Shown piece by piece: positions 1 to 11,930 of a stretch of 64,000 nucleotides of DNA. Positions within the stretch are counted from its first letter, which is position 1. Every line of letters begins with the position of its first letter. The translations under genes were made by a program, and so were the position numbers. Origin of the DNA: Metaphire vulgaris (lineage: Eukaryota; Annelida; Clitellata; Crassiclitellata; Megascolecidae); NCBI GenBank assembly GCA_018105865.1, contig CM030849.1, positions 3,594,013 through 3,658,012 on the forward strand, written 5' to 3'. Below the pieces are notes generated by a model. The model made no database searches. It was not told the DNA's origin and saw nothing but the letters and a program-made list of their open reading frames with translations.

Positions 1-41
1 TGATTGTTGCTTCATATGTATAGACAAATAACCTGAATGTG

Positions 42-44
<3 letters not shown>

Positions 45-93
<49 letters not shown>
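45..93. repeat. (AT)n microsatellite
   Basis: Uninterrupted AT dinucleotide run. No gene is visible around it. Confidence 0.95.
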
Positions 94-95
<2 letters not shown>

Positions 96-102
96 ATATA
101 TA

Positions 103-172
103 AGCCCTCTACAAATCGCGCCATCTTCCTGGACAAAATGTAGTAGCATCATTGCATCCACCCACCAACTCT
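103..172 (+). mobile_element. Fragment of a hAT-type MITE
   Basis: This stretch matches 562-640 of the complete MITE at 384-693 almost base for base (ctacaaatcgcgccatcttc and the following text). It lacks terminal repeats, so it is an internal fragment of the same family. Confidence 0.6.
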
Positions 173-383
173 ATATAAGATAGGCCTATATTCAGAAATA
201 TTTATCACTAAGATGGCATTGGATGGACTGAATGACTGAACGAGTGTATAGAAGACTGGAGGAAACTCATCCATGGCATCACCTGAAGCCGACGTCGACT
301 TGTTGGAACAAGATGAAGAGTGGCGATTGATGAGTCACTAACGATAGTGTTTTGTGATTTGATGAAATATAATGTGATGTGAA

Positions 384-693
384 CAGAGGCGGTTCCACGT
401 TGGGGATGACTGGGGATGTATCCCCCCCACCAGCCTTTTTTGCTTGTCAGACTTTTCTAGCAGGGTTTAGTCGCTAAACAACTGAAATAATCTGATAATG
501 TCCTTTTTTGCTTGTCAGCCTGTTCCGGGATTTATTCCACACGGTCTCTACCGCGACCCAAGACCGTGCCCCCCTACAAATCGCGCCATCTTCCTGGACA
601 AAATGTAATTGCATCATTGCATCCGTGCACCCACCAACTTCATAGAAATTCATTGCACCCCCCCCCCGCCAAGAATTCTTGGAACCACCAGTG
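384..693 (+). mobile_element. hAT-type MITE, 310 bp, with 8-bp target duplication
   Basis: The ends are inverted: CAGAGGCGGTTCCA on the left and TGGAACCACCAGTG on the right. The flanks are gatgtgaa (376-383) and gatgtgag (694-701), an 8-bp target-site duplication with one mismatch. Eight-bp duplications and CAGNGG-type ends are typical of hAT transposons. There is no transposase inside. The interior carries two copies of the phrase ttttttgcttgtcag, a marker of this family at many other places in the window. Confidence 0.85.
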
Positions 694-901
694 GATGTGA
701 GATTTGCACGCAGCCTGTTCTGTTTCTGTTTCTTATTCGAGCAGTTATCGCTTTGATAAATAAAAGATAAAATTTAATAAGCAAGACTACTGGTATTCCA
801 TTCCGTTTGAATCGGTCGTGAATTACGACTTTACACAAGACCAGTGCTTTTTCTCTGCCGGGACACACGCCGGAACGGGTTCCAGAACCTTTTTCTCCTG
901 A

Positions 902-1093
902 ATTTTATGAAATTTTAATTAATATGAATTAAATTAAATTATTTTAATTATTTTTATAGTTTTTCCAGGCTGTGACTGACTATAACTTTGATCTGTTAAC
1001 TTATATATATATATATATATTATAGAATTTATATATACTTAAATTATTAATATTTTTTATAATTAATATAATAATAATAATAATTATTAATAT

Positions 1094-1142
<49 letters not shown>

Positions 1143-1150
1143 ATATATAT
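902..1150. repeat. AT/AAT-rich low-complexity tract
   Basis: The tract is a mixture of (TA)n, (AAT)n and (ATT)n runs without coding capacity. Confidence 0.85.
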
Positions 1151-1356
1151 CTACGACGAAGAACGAATTGAACGTCGAGACCGATTCGAAAAAGCAGAAT
1201 CTAACTGGTACATGAAGATGCGTTCCGGCACCTTTTTTCTATAAAAAAAGCACTGCACACGACACAAATTGGGTACAGAACTGAGAATCTTTATCGTAAA
1301 GACATCTTGATTTAATAAATCGATAATCGCTAGAGAAACAATCCCTCATCTTAATG

Positions 1357-1601
1357 CAGGGGTGGTATTGGGCAATCAGCGGCCTGCGGTTCGTATGCTT
1401 TCCGCGGACGACTTTTATATGCGGCCCGCCCATGTATAGGGTTAGGTTACGAGCACAAGTGTAATTGAGTAATTATTAAAAAAGGTATTAACATTGAACA
1501 TTGAAAATAAATTTTAAATTATTGTTATGATGTGAGTGTTGAGTGTTGTCACCTTGATGCGACCCTTCATGAAAAAAAAATTTGGCCAATGTCCACCCCT
1601 C
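1357..1601. mobile_element. hAT-type MITE, about 245 bp
   Basis: The left end reads CAGGGGTGGTATTGGGCA, and the right end read inward is GAGGGGTGGACATTGGCCA. The flanks tcttaatg (1349-1356) and tcgtaatg (1602-1609) form an 8-bp target duplication with one mismatch. There is no coding content. Confidence 0.75.
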
Positions 1602-2170
1602 TCGTAATGAATCAAGCAACGACTTGAAGAATAAATAATTAATCCCACTCCTCATTAAACGCCTTTATAGACGGAGGCCATTACACCACACAGGAGAGTG
1701 ATTAAACGACGCAGAGATACCCCAATGTACTGTAAATACTGTTCGACATCGATCTTGTGAAAGATTTCAGAAATTCAGTTCTACCAGATTCCGAAAGAAA
1801 GCCGATGTCTTGAGTAGCGTACAATATCAACGCACAATTTGATGTATGGTATGTTTTGGCGACAAAGAACAAACGGAATGGTAGGCGGCGCCTAGGTCTC
1901 GAAAACACTGGGTTTAAGGTACATACAAATACATGTGTGCTAACGTCAGACAGAGCGACCTTTTTCACCTATTAGGCCGTGATAGATTCGTTGTTTAAAT
2001 TTGATAAAATTCGACCTTTAGTATTTGAGATAGCAAATTTTGTTTCTAACGGCGTATCTACGGGATAAAATGGTTCGATTTTAATTAGAACATGTCTCGT
2101 AAATAGCGAACAATGTTTCCTATGCAATATATTTCCTGGAGTTCTCTTATTCTCCTTTCTTCTTCTCGAG
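1602..2170. other. Intergenic, no feature recognised
   Basis: AT-rich sequence with only short unconserved open frames. I see no gene, RNA or clear repeat. Confidence 0.6.
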
Positions 2171-2176
2171 TCAACG

Positions 2177-2407
2177 ATGATGGTATTAGGTAGTTCTTAT
2201 CATAATAATATTAATAATAGTAATAATAATATTAAACTACTACATCTACCAACCTTCTGGAACAAGCTTCCATTGGAACTCCGTGATCGTTCTACTACAC
2301 GGGACATTTTCTTATTGAGACTGAAGACATTTCTTTTCGAGCAATCAGCAGCGGCGCTTTAGTGTCTTAATGCACCTGTAATGAACTATCTATCTATCTA
2401 TCTATCT
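2177..2407 (+). pseudogene. 3' end of a CR1/L2-type LINE, with (CTAT)n tail
   Basis: The frame from 2177 to 2362 ends in a peptide with the motif FWNKLPLELRD followed by LRLKTFLF. This is the signature of the last residues of CR1/L2-clade reverse-transcriptase ORFs (compare the better preserved copies at 3876 and 57030). A short 3' UTR and a (CTAT)n tail follow. The rest of the element is missing, as is usual for 5'-truncated LINE insertions. Confidence 0.6.
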
Positions 2408-2493
2408 ACTACTACATGTATTAATAGTACTACTATTACTGCCACTACTAATAACTTCTACTACTTCTACTACTGCTACTTCTACTACTGTTG

Positions 2494-2527
<34 letters not shown>

Positions 2528-2693
2528 CACTACCACCACTACACACCACCACCACCACTACCACCTGCACCACCTACCACCACAACCACTACCACCACTA
2601 CCACTGCCACCACCACCACTACCACCACCACCTACCACCGCTACACCACCACCACCACCACTACCACCACAACCACAACAACCACTACTACTA

Positions 2694-2744
<51 letters not shown>

Positions 2745-2785
2745 ATGCTGCTGATGCTGATGCTGATGCTGCCACTTCTACTACT
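2385..2785. repeat. Compound microsatellite (CTAT)n-(CTA)n-(CAC/CCA)n-(TGC)n
   Basis: Successive tracts of related short units begin directly after the LINE end at 2362. The apparent long open frames here (runs of Tyr, Thr, Leu, Ala) are products of the repeat and not genes. Confidence 0.9.
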
Positions 2786-3300
2786 ACCAATAAAAATAAT
2801 GACACACTTTTGAATAAAGGAATGCCTCTGTCAATGGTGTTTCGAATTTATCCAATTAATTGCAGTGAAAACCAGAGAAAGCAATCAGAATAGACATTAG
2901 AGGGATAGACGATGAGCGAAAAGGGCGCAACAGTGAATTTGGCAACAAAAATATTCAAATTTTGTCTTTATAAATAAAAATTATCAAAAATTTAATCCTG
3001 TATAAAGCACAATTAAGCTTAAATTGCCACATATTTCAGTACATTAATGCGTCTAAGAAAAATCCGACTGAATAGTGGATAGGCCTATCTTAGCTAAATG
3101 CTTTGCATTTAGCGACCTTATCGTGGATGGTCGTGGAAAGACTTTCTAATCTTATCTAATGGTGCGTTTTGCGCAACAACGTGTTGATAAAATGTTGAGT
3201 AAAAATCATCTGACTACGGTCCTAAGATAGGTTTTCTGGCTCAAGAGGTAAACATTGAATTCTTCAGTTTCAAGTTGATAGAAAACATTTGAAATGCCTT
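2786..3300. other. Intergenic, no feature recognised
   Basis: No gene or RNA recognised. The sequence is unique-looking and AT-rich. Confidence 0.55.
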
Positions 3301-3301
3301 T

Positions 3302-3660
<359 letters not shown>

Positions 3661-3853
3661 AATAAATATTGAATTATATTGAATGAGTCGAGCAATTTCA
3701 ATAAAGAAATAGTCGAAAAATTTGCACTTCCTCAAAATTTACGATATCCAGGGGTCAAAAGGCCATTGCCAAACTATTCGGCACACGTTGCGAATTCGTC
3801 CGCGACCAATGGTTGAGGGAGGGAGCCCGATAATATCCTTGACTACTACTAAT

Positions 3854-3912
3854 GTAGACCAAGGAGGACACTGTTGCAATCGATTATTGCAACAGTGTCC
3901 TCCTTGGTCTAC
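3854..3912. repeat. Perfect 27-bp inverted repeat with 5-bp spacer
   Basis: The left arm 3854-3880 and right arm 3886-3912 are exact reverse complements around the spacer cgatt. The right arm is the start of the LINE fragment that follows (it codes the NSVLLG-like segment), so the left arm is an inverted copy of the LINE 5' edge. This suggests a 5' inversion or fold-back during insertion. Confidence 0.9.
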
Positions 3913-4408
3913 CTGAAACACAGCTCGGCCGGCTGCAGAGGGTGATGAATGCGTCGGTCAGGCTGATATACAGACTCGGATCGAGGAATGTCACTCCGCT
4001 ACTGAAAAACGAACACACTGGCTGAAAGTACCAGAGAGGATTACATACAAGCGGTGTATGCTGTCGTTCCGTGCGCTTCACGATCCAACGTGTCCTGAAT
4101 ACCTTTCCACACTTCTTCACAGACAATCGCTGACGGAAAGATGTCGTCAATTACGGTCGAGCAGCCGTGTTCTTCTGGCGGTTCCACCTCCTGCGAAGAC
4201 GCCAAAGTTTGGCGAGCGTTCGGTTGTAAGAGGAAATCCGCGGCTGTGGAACGCTCTACGGACATTGTAACCTCGTCGAACTCCTACGATCAATTCGCGA
4301 AGAACTTGAAGACGCATTTATTTGCGATGAATGTTAAATATGTACAGCGCCTTTGACTTTGGTAGACGCCATGCTTACGGCGCTATATAAATTGTCTGAA
4401 TAATAATC
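3876..4408 (+). pseudogene. CR1/L2-type LINE, C-terminal end of the reverse-transcriptase ORF
   Basis: Read through frameshifts, this gives the end of a CR1/L2 ORF: a cysteine-rich start, then LSFRALHDPTCPEYL, VPPPAKTPKFGERS and GNPRLWNALRTL, followed by a frameshifted end LKTHLF. The 3' UTR contains gcttacggcgctatataa and a short AAT tail, the same 3' end as at 57340-57385. There are at least two frame breaks, so it is a dead 5'-truncated copy. Confidence 0.8.
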
Positions 4409-4607
4409 CTTCAACCCTAAGGGAAATCGAATATTGTTCTAGGAAGAATTCCTTGCTGCGGAACCAATGTGATTCCACAAAGTGAACATCAGGTTGACAT
4501 TTCTGGACGCTATTAAGATTGTAATAAATCCCATGAATTTTGACATGTATAGGAATTGTATACCTATTATTATCCATGAGTGCTTCAGAACATAAAGGTA
4601 GCCAACA

Positions 4608-4896
<289 letters not shown>

Positions 4897-5195
4897 ATAG
4901 ATATAGGACGATCACAAAGAAATCACGTTGACGGAAGTAAATGAAGAAGTAGGCCTAATTAGTAAAATAATTTTTGAAATGAGACAAAAAGATTCGTCAA
5001 AAGGGAAAATCCATATTTTATTCCTTCATTCCTTTCTTCCACGGTTTCTGTCTTACCACGCTCCCATTTGCAAGTTTATAAGATTTCATGGCATAAGCGT
5101 CGGGTCGGGAGGGGTGACGGGAGGGTGCAACTGCACCCATGGGAATTTTAAGTCTATAAAATGTGAGGTAAGAAATCCTAAAAACAGTCTGGCAT

Positions 5196-5287
5196 ATGTA
5201 GATATGTAAGATATGTAGACACGTAGATATGTACAGTAGATATGTAAGATACTGTATGTAGACACGTAGTTATGTAGATATGTAGTG
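5196..5287. repeat. Short minisatellite of gatatgtag / gacacgtag units
   Basis: Alternating near-copies of gatatgta and gacacgta fill the interval. No coding sense. Confidence 0.75.
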
Positions 5288-5751
5288 TGGTCTCATGTAC
5301 GAAGACGTGTTATGGTTGTCATGCAAACATTTTGGTTGTTCTTTGCTTACAGGTATAAAATGCTGCACCCTCCTGGAAAATGTTCTGCCAACGCCCATGT
5401 TTCATGAATTCATTTGGCCCAGCAGTTTCTCTTATTTATGTTTTCTGGTCACGTTTTTTGATGATGCTGGTACTGCTGCACTACACACCGAGTCAGAGCA
5501 AGCAGTAAACTGAATGTCGATCTCAGTCTCACTATCCAATGGTGATATCTCTGAGTCACATTGCGCCTGCGTAGATTAATTTGTCTCGAAAACATCTTCC
5601 GTAGGCCCCTATCAATGCTGCCTTTGTCAACCATACCTTGAGGCTGGTCACTCCCTGCGTGAACAATATTATTGAACTGATAGAGGTACGAGTACTGAAA
5701 ATATCGTTGTCACTTTCTTCACGCTCAAGACAGCAGGCTTTAAAGCGTCTG
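5288..5751. other. Intergenic, no feature recognised
   Basis: Short open frames only, with no recognisable family. Part may belong to an old transposon that ends at 5834. Confidence 0.5.
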
Positions 5752-5834
5752 AAACGACGATCGTTTTTGCTTGTCAAGGTTTTTCGGCCAGAAAAGGTCG
5801 AAGTGCCCTCCTTTCGTGAAATACTGGCTACGCC
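5752..5834. mobile_element. 3' end fragment of a hAT-type element
   Basis: The phrase ttttgcttgtcaaggttttt is followed by the terminus GGCTACGCCACTG. This is the same end as the MITE at 8083-8352. The opposite end was not found. Confidence 0.5.
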
Positions 5835-6065
5835 ACTGCTGGCGGCTCCAAGTTTTTAGCACTGGACTACTACTACTATTTGGCCTACATAGAATTTTTC
5901 GAATTTCATTTTCGCCGCATCTGAACCGAACTTCCTAAATTGTAGTTTCTAATGTACAGAACATGTGACGTTATCTTTCTTGTATCTATTCTATCAATCC
6001 TTTTCCATCTTTCTTTTCAGCATTAATTTTCCACAATCCTGGGGCGGACATAGATCATTCAACGC

Positions 6066-6323
6066 CAGAGGCGTCATGGGGGGGTTGTTGGGGGGCCGTG
6101 GCCCACCCCAAGGAAATGAAAATATTAATTTATAATGTATTAATGTGCAACAAAAAACAAAAACAGGGACGTCATTTGGGTTTGGGGGGGCAAAAAGTCA
6201 GCAGCCTCTAAGGGCTGACAAGCAAAAAAAAGGTCGTCAACTATTTTTTGGTAAAAAAAATTTAAAGCAAAATTTTACAAAATTTCTCGCCCCTCCCAAG
6301 AAAAGTGTGAAATGACGCCACTG
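6066..6323. mobile_element. hAT-type MITE, 258 bp, perfect 8-bp target duplication
   Basis: The ends are CAGAGGCGTCAT and ATGACGCCACTG. The exact 8-bp duplication ttcaacgc flanks it at 6058-6065 and 6324-6331. The interior has G-runs and the family marker tgacaagcaaaaaa in reverse orientation. Non-coding. Confidence 0.9.
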
Positions 6324-6480
6324 TTCAACGCTTGTTTATATTGTAACAAGCCATTCTAAAGGACTCTCTACAGTCTACACAATCCCGAAGTCGTTATTTT
6401 AACATCCGTTTTCTAGTGATTTTTCAGTGCCTATACTAATCGCTTTAATAAATCACCACAATATGATATATCAGATCGTG

Positions 6481-6990
6481 GGGAGGTCATAGTCTTTCCA
6501 CGGTGTCCAGCCATCGACTCAAATTTATGTTGCTCCGTTCATCTCCGTCTTTTGCTATTTATCCCAAGTCTTCTTCTGTCGTCCGGATGTTCTTCCTTCT
6601 ATCATCAGTCTTAATAGGTTTAGGTCTTTTCTACTGGATCTGTCCGTCTTGTTCTCTGTCTCATCCCGGTCTTCGTTTCCCTGTTTACTTGTAGCTACAA
6701 ATTCTTTACGGTATAATCATTCATTTCCTAGTCTTAGTGTATGTCCAAGCCACTTCGGCCTATTCTTCATTATTACTCTGTCGAATTCTATCTTCGACCC
6801 CCTCTTTTTTCTGCGTCCTTTGTCCTCTTAGGGTTCTTAGAAGTTGGAAGCCATTTATTTTCACATGTATCTAGCTGTTTCATGTTGCCTTCTACATGTA
6901 GGTTCCATGTCTCAGACACAGACCTGTATGAAAGACTGGGAGTAGGAGTATATGCAGGCATTCAGTAATCTTAATCTTACTTTCAGAGGT
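6481..6990 (-). pseudogene. Decayed LINE reverse-transcriptase C-terminus (tentative)
   Basis: Translating the - strand across several frame breaks gives fragments resembling the RT-distal end of RTE/CR1-like ORFs: a W-x-GHTLRL-like phrase, then a basic segment that could be the RGRP-type end. It is strongly decayed. The + strand Phe/Ser/Leu-rich frames are its shadow. Confidence 0.35.
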
Positions 6991-7128
6991 TATAATATAC
7001 CCAAATGAGGATCATGTTGCGTACAAACAACACTGCGACACAACAGAACGCTATAATTGTCATTAAAGTCGGACTATATCTGGAAAAGAAATAATCAATA
7101 TGCAGAGATGTCCGGATTTAATAGGACT

Positions 7129-7469
7129 ATACACACACACACATATATACATATACATATATATATATATATATATATCGTAGACCTCTTAAATTACTTT
7201 AAGACGTCTTATAAGATATATATTATATATATATATATATACGATCGAGCTTATATTTTTAATATTTAATAGTATTTAATAAGACACTGTATATGTATAT
7301 ATATATATATAAATATATATATAAGATATCTTATATATAATATTATATAGGTCTATATAAGACGTCTTAAAGTAATTTGTGTATATATATATACGGTGTC
7401 TTATTAAATCCGGATATCCTTGATAATGTTGATATCTAAAAGACGTCTTAATGTAATTTAAGAGGTCTA

Positions 7470-7510
<41 letters not shown>

Positions 7511-7621
7511 ATATATATATATGTCCAAGCCACTTTGTATGTGTATATATATATACTTATAAATCTTATTAAATCTAAGACTTATATATATATTGACATT
7601 ACTTTGCATATTGATTATTAC

Positions 7622-7690
<69 letters not shown>
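7129..7690. repeat. AT-rich palindromic block with inverted arms and (TA)n tracts
   Basis: An arm at about 7168-7201 (cgtagacctcttaaattact and on) is repeated in inverse orientation at 7438-7471 with few mismatches. The palindrome agacgtctta occurs three times. (TA)n runs lie at about 7149-7166, 7479-7504 and 7627-7687. It is probably the remains of a palindromic DNA transposon grown through with microsatellites. Confidence 0.75.
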
Positions 7691-8082
7691 CCTATCTTTT
7701 GATGCATCCTTGATATCTATTGCAGTCACTGTTTGATTGATTGTCTAGTGGGCAAGTCTAGTCTCTAATCGGAATCAAACCAAACGTAAAATATCCATTG
7801 ATCATTTTTGTCATTGTTAAGATTTCCATTTCTCTGCCAACTCCCGTTGAGAATTTTGTCGAATTTGCGGACGCGATGTGCAGTTTTTTGATCAAGCGAC
7901 GTTATCGATAAACTGGAATATCACATTTCACGATGACACACACACTGGTGCCTCTGTCGCGGACGGACAGCGCTTTTGTGGGGCATCAGCGAGTGTAGTC
8001 GATGATTATTGATTCCTCAGTAACGATCTCTTTGTCAGAAACCAAAGAGAAAGGGAGTTTTGCTCAAGAAAGTAGATACGGT

Positions 8083-8352
8083 CAGTGGCGTAGCCAAGGG
8101 GGTTTTTTAGGGTCCGGCTAAATTTTTTAAAATTGCGGATCAGTATAGTTGTACCATCTTATTTGCCTATATAATTCCGTGTTTCCCTTAATCAAGTGAA
8201 ATAATAGTTGGCGAACATTTTTTGCTTGTCAGGATTTATTTTCCATGAGAATCACGAATCGTTATGATGACGTTTTTCTTGCTTGTCAGAATTTTTCTTC
8301 GAAGTTGGGAATCATATAACTCCTCCTTCGAGAATTCCTGGCTACGCCACTG
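8083..8352. mobile_element. hAT-type MITE, 270 bp
   Basis: The terminal inverted repeats CAGTGGCGTAGCCA and TGGCTACGCCACTG are exact. The flanks gatacggt (8075-8082) and aatacgat (8353-8360) agree at six of eight positions, consistent with an aged 8-bp duplication. Two ttgcttgtcag markers lie inside. Non-coding. Confidence 0.85.
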
Positions 8353-8619
8353 AATACGATAAAAGTACTGCGGTGAGTAAGATGATACTGTAGTTGGCTC
8401 ACGTTTATCGTGCTACTCTCATAGATGTCAACAAGGACTGAGCTCCTCCTCCCCCTCCACCCCGAACAAGGAAAAGGGCAGTTCTATTATTGACTGCAGT
8501 AGCCGCTCCCCCATAAACTTTTAAGAAAAGTGACGCCTTTTATTACGGAAATGCAATAAATTCCTTTTTTAAAATAAAGAAAGCAAACAAAGAAACTATT
8601 GAAAACGTTCCCACTGCAT

Positions 8620-8745
8620 TGAGGAGTTTTGCTTGTAGGCTCTTTTCGACGCGTCTGGAGAAAAATTTAGAAAAATATTTTGATGTGGCGGTGCCTTTTA
8701 ATATTCTCGCCGCTCCCGTGTTGATAAAACCTGGCTACGCCACTG
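8620..8745. mobile_element. 3' end fragment of a hAT-type element
   Basis: Ends in TGGCTACGCCACTG at 8732-8745, the same terminus as the preceding MITE. It has no recognisable left end, so it is a truncated copy. Confidence 0.55.
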
Positions 8746-8911
8746 AATGACCGATTCCCAAGGACGAGAGTAAGGACAAGGACTTTACCCACAAGGACAA
8801 AAACAAAGATTTCAAATTAGTCCTTGAAGAGTTCTTAAGGACAAGAACCAGGACAAAGATTAACATATCTCAGGTCGTAATAAGTGGCAAATAAAGCAAA
8901 GCTCCGTCAAA

Positions 8912-9000
8912 GCGTCAGATCACCGAAGTTAAGCAACGTCGAGCGCGGTTAGTACTTGGATGGATGACCATCCCGGGATCTAATCGTGGTGCCGGCGGCC
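8912..9000 (+). ncRNA. 5S rRNA-like sequence, probably the head of a 5S-derived SINE
   Basis: gatcaccgaagttaagcaac, followed by gttagtacttggatggatga, matches the internal-promoter half of animal 5S rRNA, including the box A and box C regions. The first ~40 nt of 5S are missing, and the 3' part is diverged (ccgggatc...ggtgccggcgg). A tail up to about 9200 includes ggagatcagcgccgg. A similar phrase occurs near 37250. The best reading is a truncated 5S pseudogene or a SINE3-like element, not a working 5S gene. Confidence 0.7.
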
Positions 9001-9295
9001 AACTAAGCCGTTCATCTCGCTTAGACGTCGATAAATTGTTAGCAGTGTTAAGCTGCGAAGGTAAAACGTGGGTCTAGTGAAAGTAACGTCAGCCGACTCT
9101 ACAGTTCTGTAGATTAATGGCACATGCCACCTGCGTCGCTGCCCGCCTGACACTGGAGATCAGCGCCGGACCCTATACTCGTTCTAATATGGGACTGCAT
9201 TTCCTTATTATGAGTTTCTAACCTTCCAGAACAAATTGTCTGTGCAACAGTACTGGTTCATTTTGTCTTAACGTGATTGACCGCATTGAGAGACA

Positions 9296-9367
9296 GGGGA
9301 AGATAGATAGAGAGATAGAGAGGTAGATAGAGAGAGACAGAGAAGGAGAGAGAGAGAGAGAGAGAGA
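9296..9367. repeat. Purine microsatellite (GATA/GAGA)n
   Basis: A run of gatagata and gagagaga units with polypurine character on the + strand. Confidence 0.9.
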
Positions 9368-9368
9368 T

Positions 9369-10700
9369 TCACATACGATTGCTTTTCTAATTAAGCATTC
9401 ATTGTCCATAATTCCAAGATCTCTGATAGGTCTGGTGCAGTTTTTGTAGCGCCATACGCGGATTCGATTCCATTCAAAGAACTAATTAATTATATGCTTC
9501 TCTTCACGAGAGGAAAACGACGAACGTAGAAACTTGAAGATTAATCAAATGAACCTATATCATCTCCTGAAAATGGCGATAAAAGTAGCGCTACATAAGC
9601 CAACAGATAGAGACGGGCACAATCTACGACGCCATAATGCATCGCAGCTGGTGGCTAATCAATAGATTTCACTGCCTAAGTAAGTAAGATCTCGTGAGAT
9701 AAATCCTCCTGCGATATAACGGATGTGAATTTGTCCGAACATGAACTCACATGTGGAACTGTTAAAAAACACACGGGTAGAAAGATTGGTAGATGGAGTG
9801 ACAAACACCCTTCCAGATGGTAGGCTAATTACAAATCATAATGGCCATTTTGTTGCTAGTGATACAGCAGGTTTTTTTAAATCTAGTTATTGAAGCTGTC
9901 TTTACCTGCATGAAAATTAGAAAAAATGGAAGAATGTCGATAATTTAATTTTTAATTTTTACACTTCTTTAAATTTTATATTATTTTCTAAACATCCATT
10001 TCCTAAATATAGCCTGCTTGGTAAATCAATTTAAAATGGACTAAAATGATGCATCGACTGTATATCGAGATAAGGAAGTTTGAAAAATTTTTCCGAAAGG
10101 CGTGATCTGGAATTTTTTAAAGAATTATCAGACGCATTATGAGCAATTCATTAGAACGTGGCATGCTCTCATTTATTATAGGATTTGCAAAATAATTATA
10201 GCTCGCTTTTCTTCAGGCAAGCAATTCCATTATTTCCTTCAGATCACAAGTATTTTGAGCGTATGCTAATGGGACTCTTCGATGAGATATATATGACTCA
10301 TTTGGGCGTATGATGTTCTCTTGGCGTAATTGTTATCGAAATATTTTATTGCGCTGAACAGAAATTGACCGTAGATCAAAAGAAGAAGGCAACTGAAACG
10401 AATAATTGCCAGAGATACAACGATATTTATGCGCGATATCTGTTAAGTATTCTTCCGATTGATTAGATATGATTGGCTGAACGTTCTACTGCACACGAGT
10501 CTTCGTTTCGATCCTCTGTTCAGTTCAGTGATTTTACATTCATGAAGGAAAATACATAGAAGTCAAAATATGATATAGCCTATGCTGTAGGCAGTTTGGT
10601 GGAAACAATAGAGAAAGAAGCACGTTGTACTTCCTTTAAGTGATGACCCATAGCAACCATCGTCCTACTGCTGAATGTTGATCCTCTGAACATCTCAATA
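9369..10700. other. Intergenic, no feature recognised
   Basis: No ORF of note, RNA or recognisable repeat seen over 1.3 kb. It is possibly unique sequence downstream of the GPCR gene. Confidence 0.5.
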
Positions 10701-10800
10701 GCAACACTGTCTTATTATTTTTAAAAAAATTATTATTATTATAATTTATTATTATATCTATATTAATACACATTATATATTATTAGTATTTTTTTATTAA

Positions 10801-10833
<33 letters not shown>

Positions 10834-10905
10834 TATTATTATATTTATATCTATATTAATACATTATATATTATTAGTATTACTTATTACTTATTATTAT
10901 TGTCT
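10701..10905. repeat. (ATT)n-rich block with an internal direct repeat
   Basis: A phrase ctatattaataca followed by ttatatattattagtatt occurs twice (about 10758-10788 and 10851-10882), separated by (ATT)n. Confidence 0.7.
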
Positions 10906-11310
10906 TATTGCTATTCAGTGGTGACCATTTGAGTATTTCCAGACAGTAGCGTGTGCAGAGGGGGCGGTCTGGTGGTGGCCGCGGACATGCACCAGACGGG
11001 CATCCAAATGAGAGGTCAAGCATGGGTAGGTGGTGTATAAATCTATAAACCGTTGCGAATTGTATGAAAAAAATCGGCTCAAGATCTGTCTTGTTTGATC
11101 TGTGAGCTTTTTTGCTCGTCAACATTTTATTGCATGAAGCCAAAATTATCGATTAATTATCAATTATTATCAAATTATCAAAGAAATTATCAAATTACAA
11201 ATTATAATTAATACTGCACCTGCCATTGAGACCTACTGTTGCCGCGATACCTCTACGCTGTCATCATCAATTCTTACTAACCGCTGCTACTACTACGTAA
11301 CTACGATAAC

Positions 11311-11315
11311 CATTG

Positions 11316-11404
<89 letters not shown>

Positions 11405-11420
11405 GCTACTACTAACTAAC

Positions 11421-11470
<50 letters not shown>

Positions 11471-11475
11471 CCATT
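11311..11475. repeat. (CTA)n followed by (AAT/ATT)n
   Basis: About 100 bp of CTA units are broken by two aact interruptions and followed by AAT units that turn into ATT. Confidence 0.95.
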
Positions 11476-11930
11476 AGTAGTATATAGTTTTACATCTGAT
11501 GCAGTACTACTCATATGGCGATAAGAACTAGCAGGACTGGAAACCCGTACATCAGTATATGTCAATGTCATCATTATCATTATCGCACTTCGGTCATTGT
11601 ATATGAACCTTTTAGATCATGTTGTTAACGAACCTGTTTACATGTAATTTAACCAGTCTTTTAAAATTGTCTGCGTTTTTATGCTATGTTCGACCATATC
11701 ATGTAACCCTATGTTTGGTTATGCTATAACAAGTCATCGCTTGGTATATTAGGCTTCGTTTCGCCAAGTTATGTCACGTTTTTTGAAAAGTTATGTGATA
11801 TTGTGTCATAAAAGATTTAATAATTTTTCTAGACAGAGAATGGACAGTATTCTTCTTCCTTAGGTCGAATTTGAATGGATTTCTTTGTTCTATCTTGACA
11901 GTGATTAGGAAATTATTCCCTCAATTCCTT
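11476..11930. other. 3' flank of the GPCR gene, no separate feature
   Basis: AT-rich sequence immediately downstream of the - strand receptor gene. I could not identify a convincing polyadenylation signal or a further exon. Confidence 0.4.

Noticed and set aside
2381..2893. 170-codon Thr/Ala-rich open frame
   Set aside because: It is produced wholly by trinucleotide repeats, with no conserved non-repeat part.
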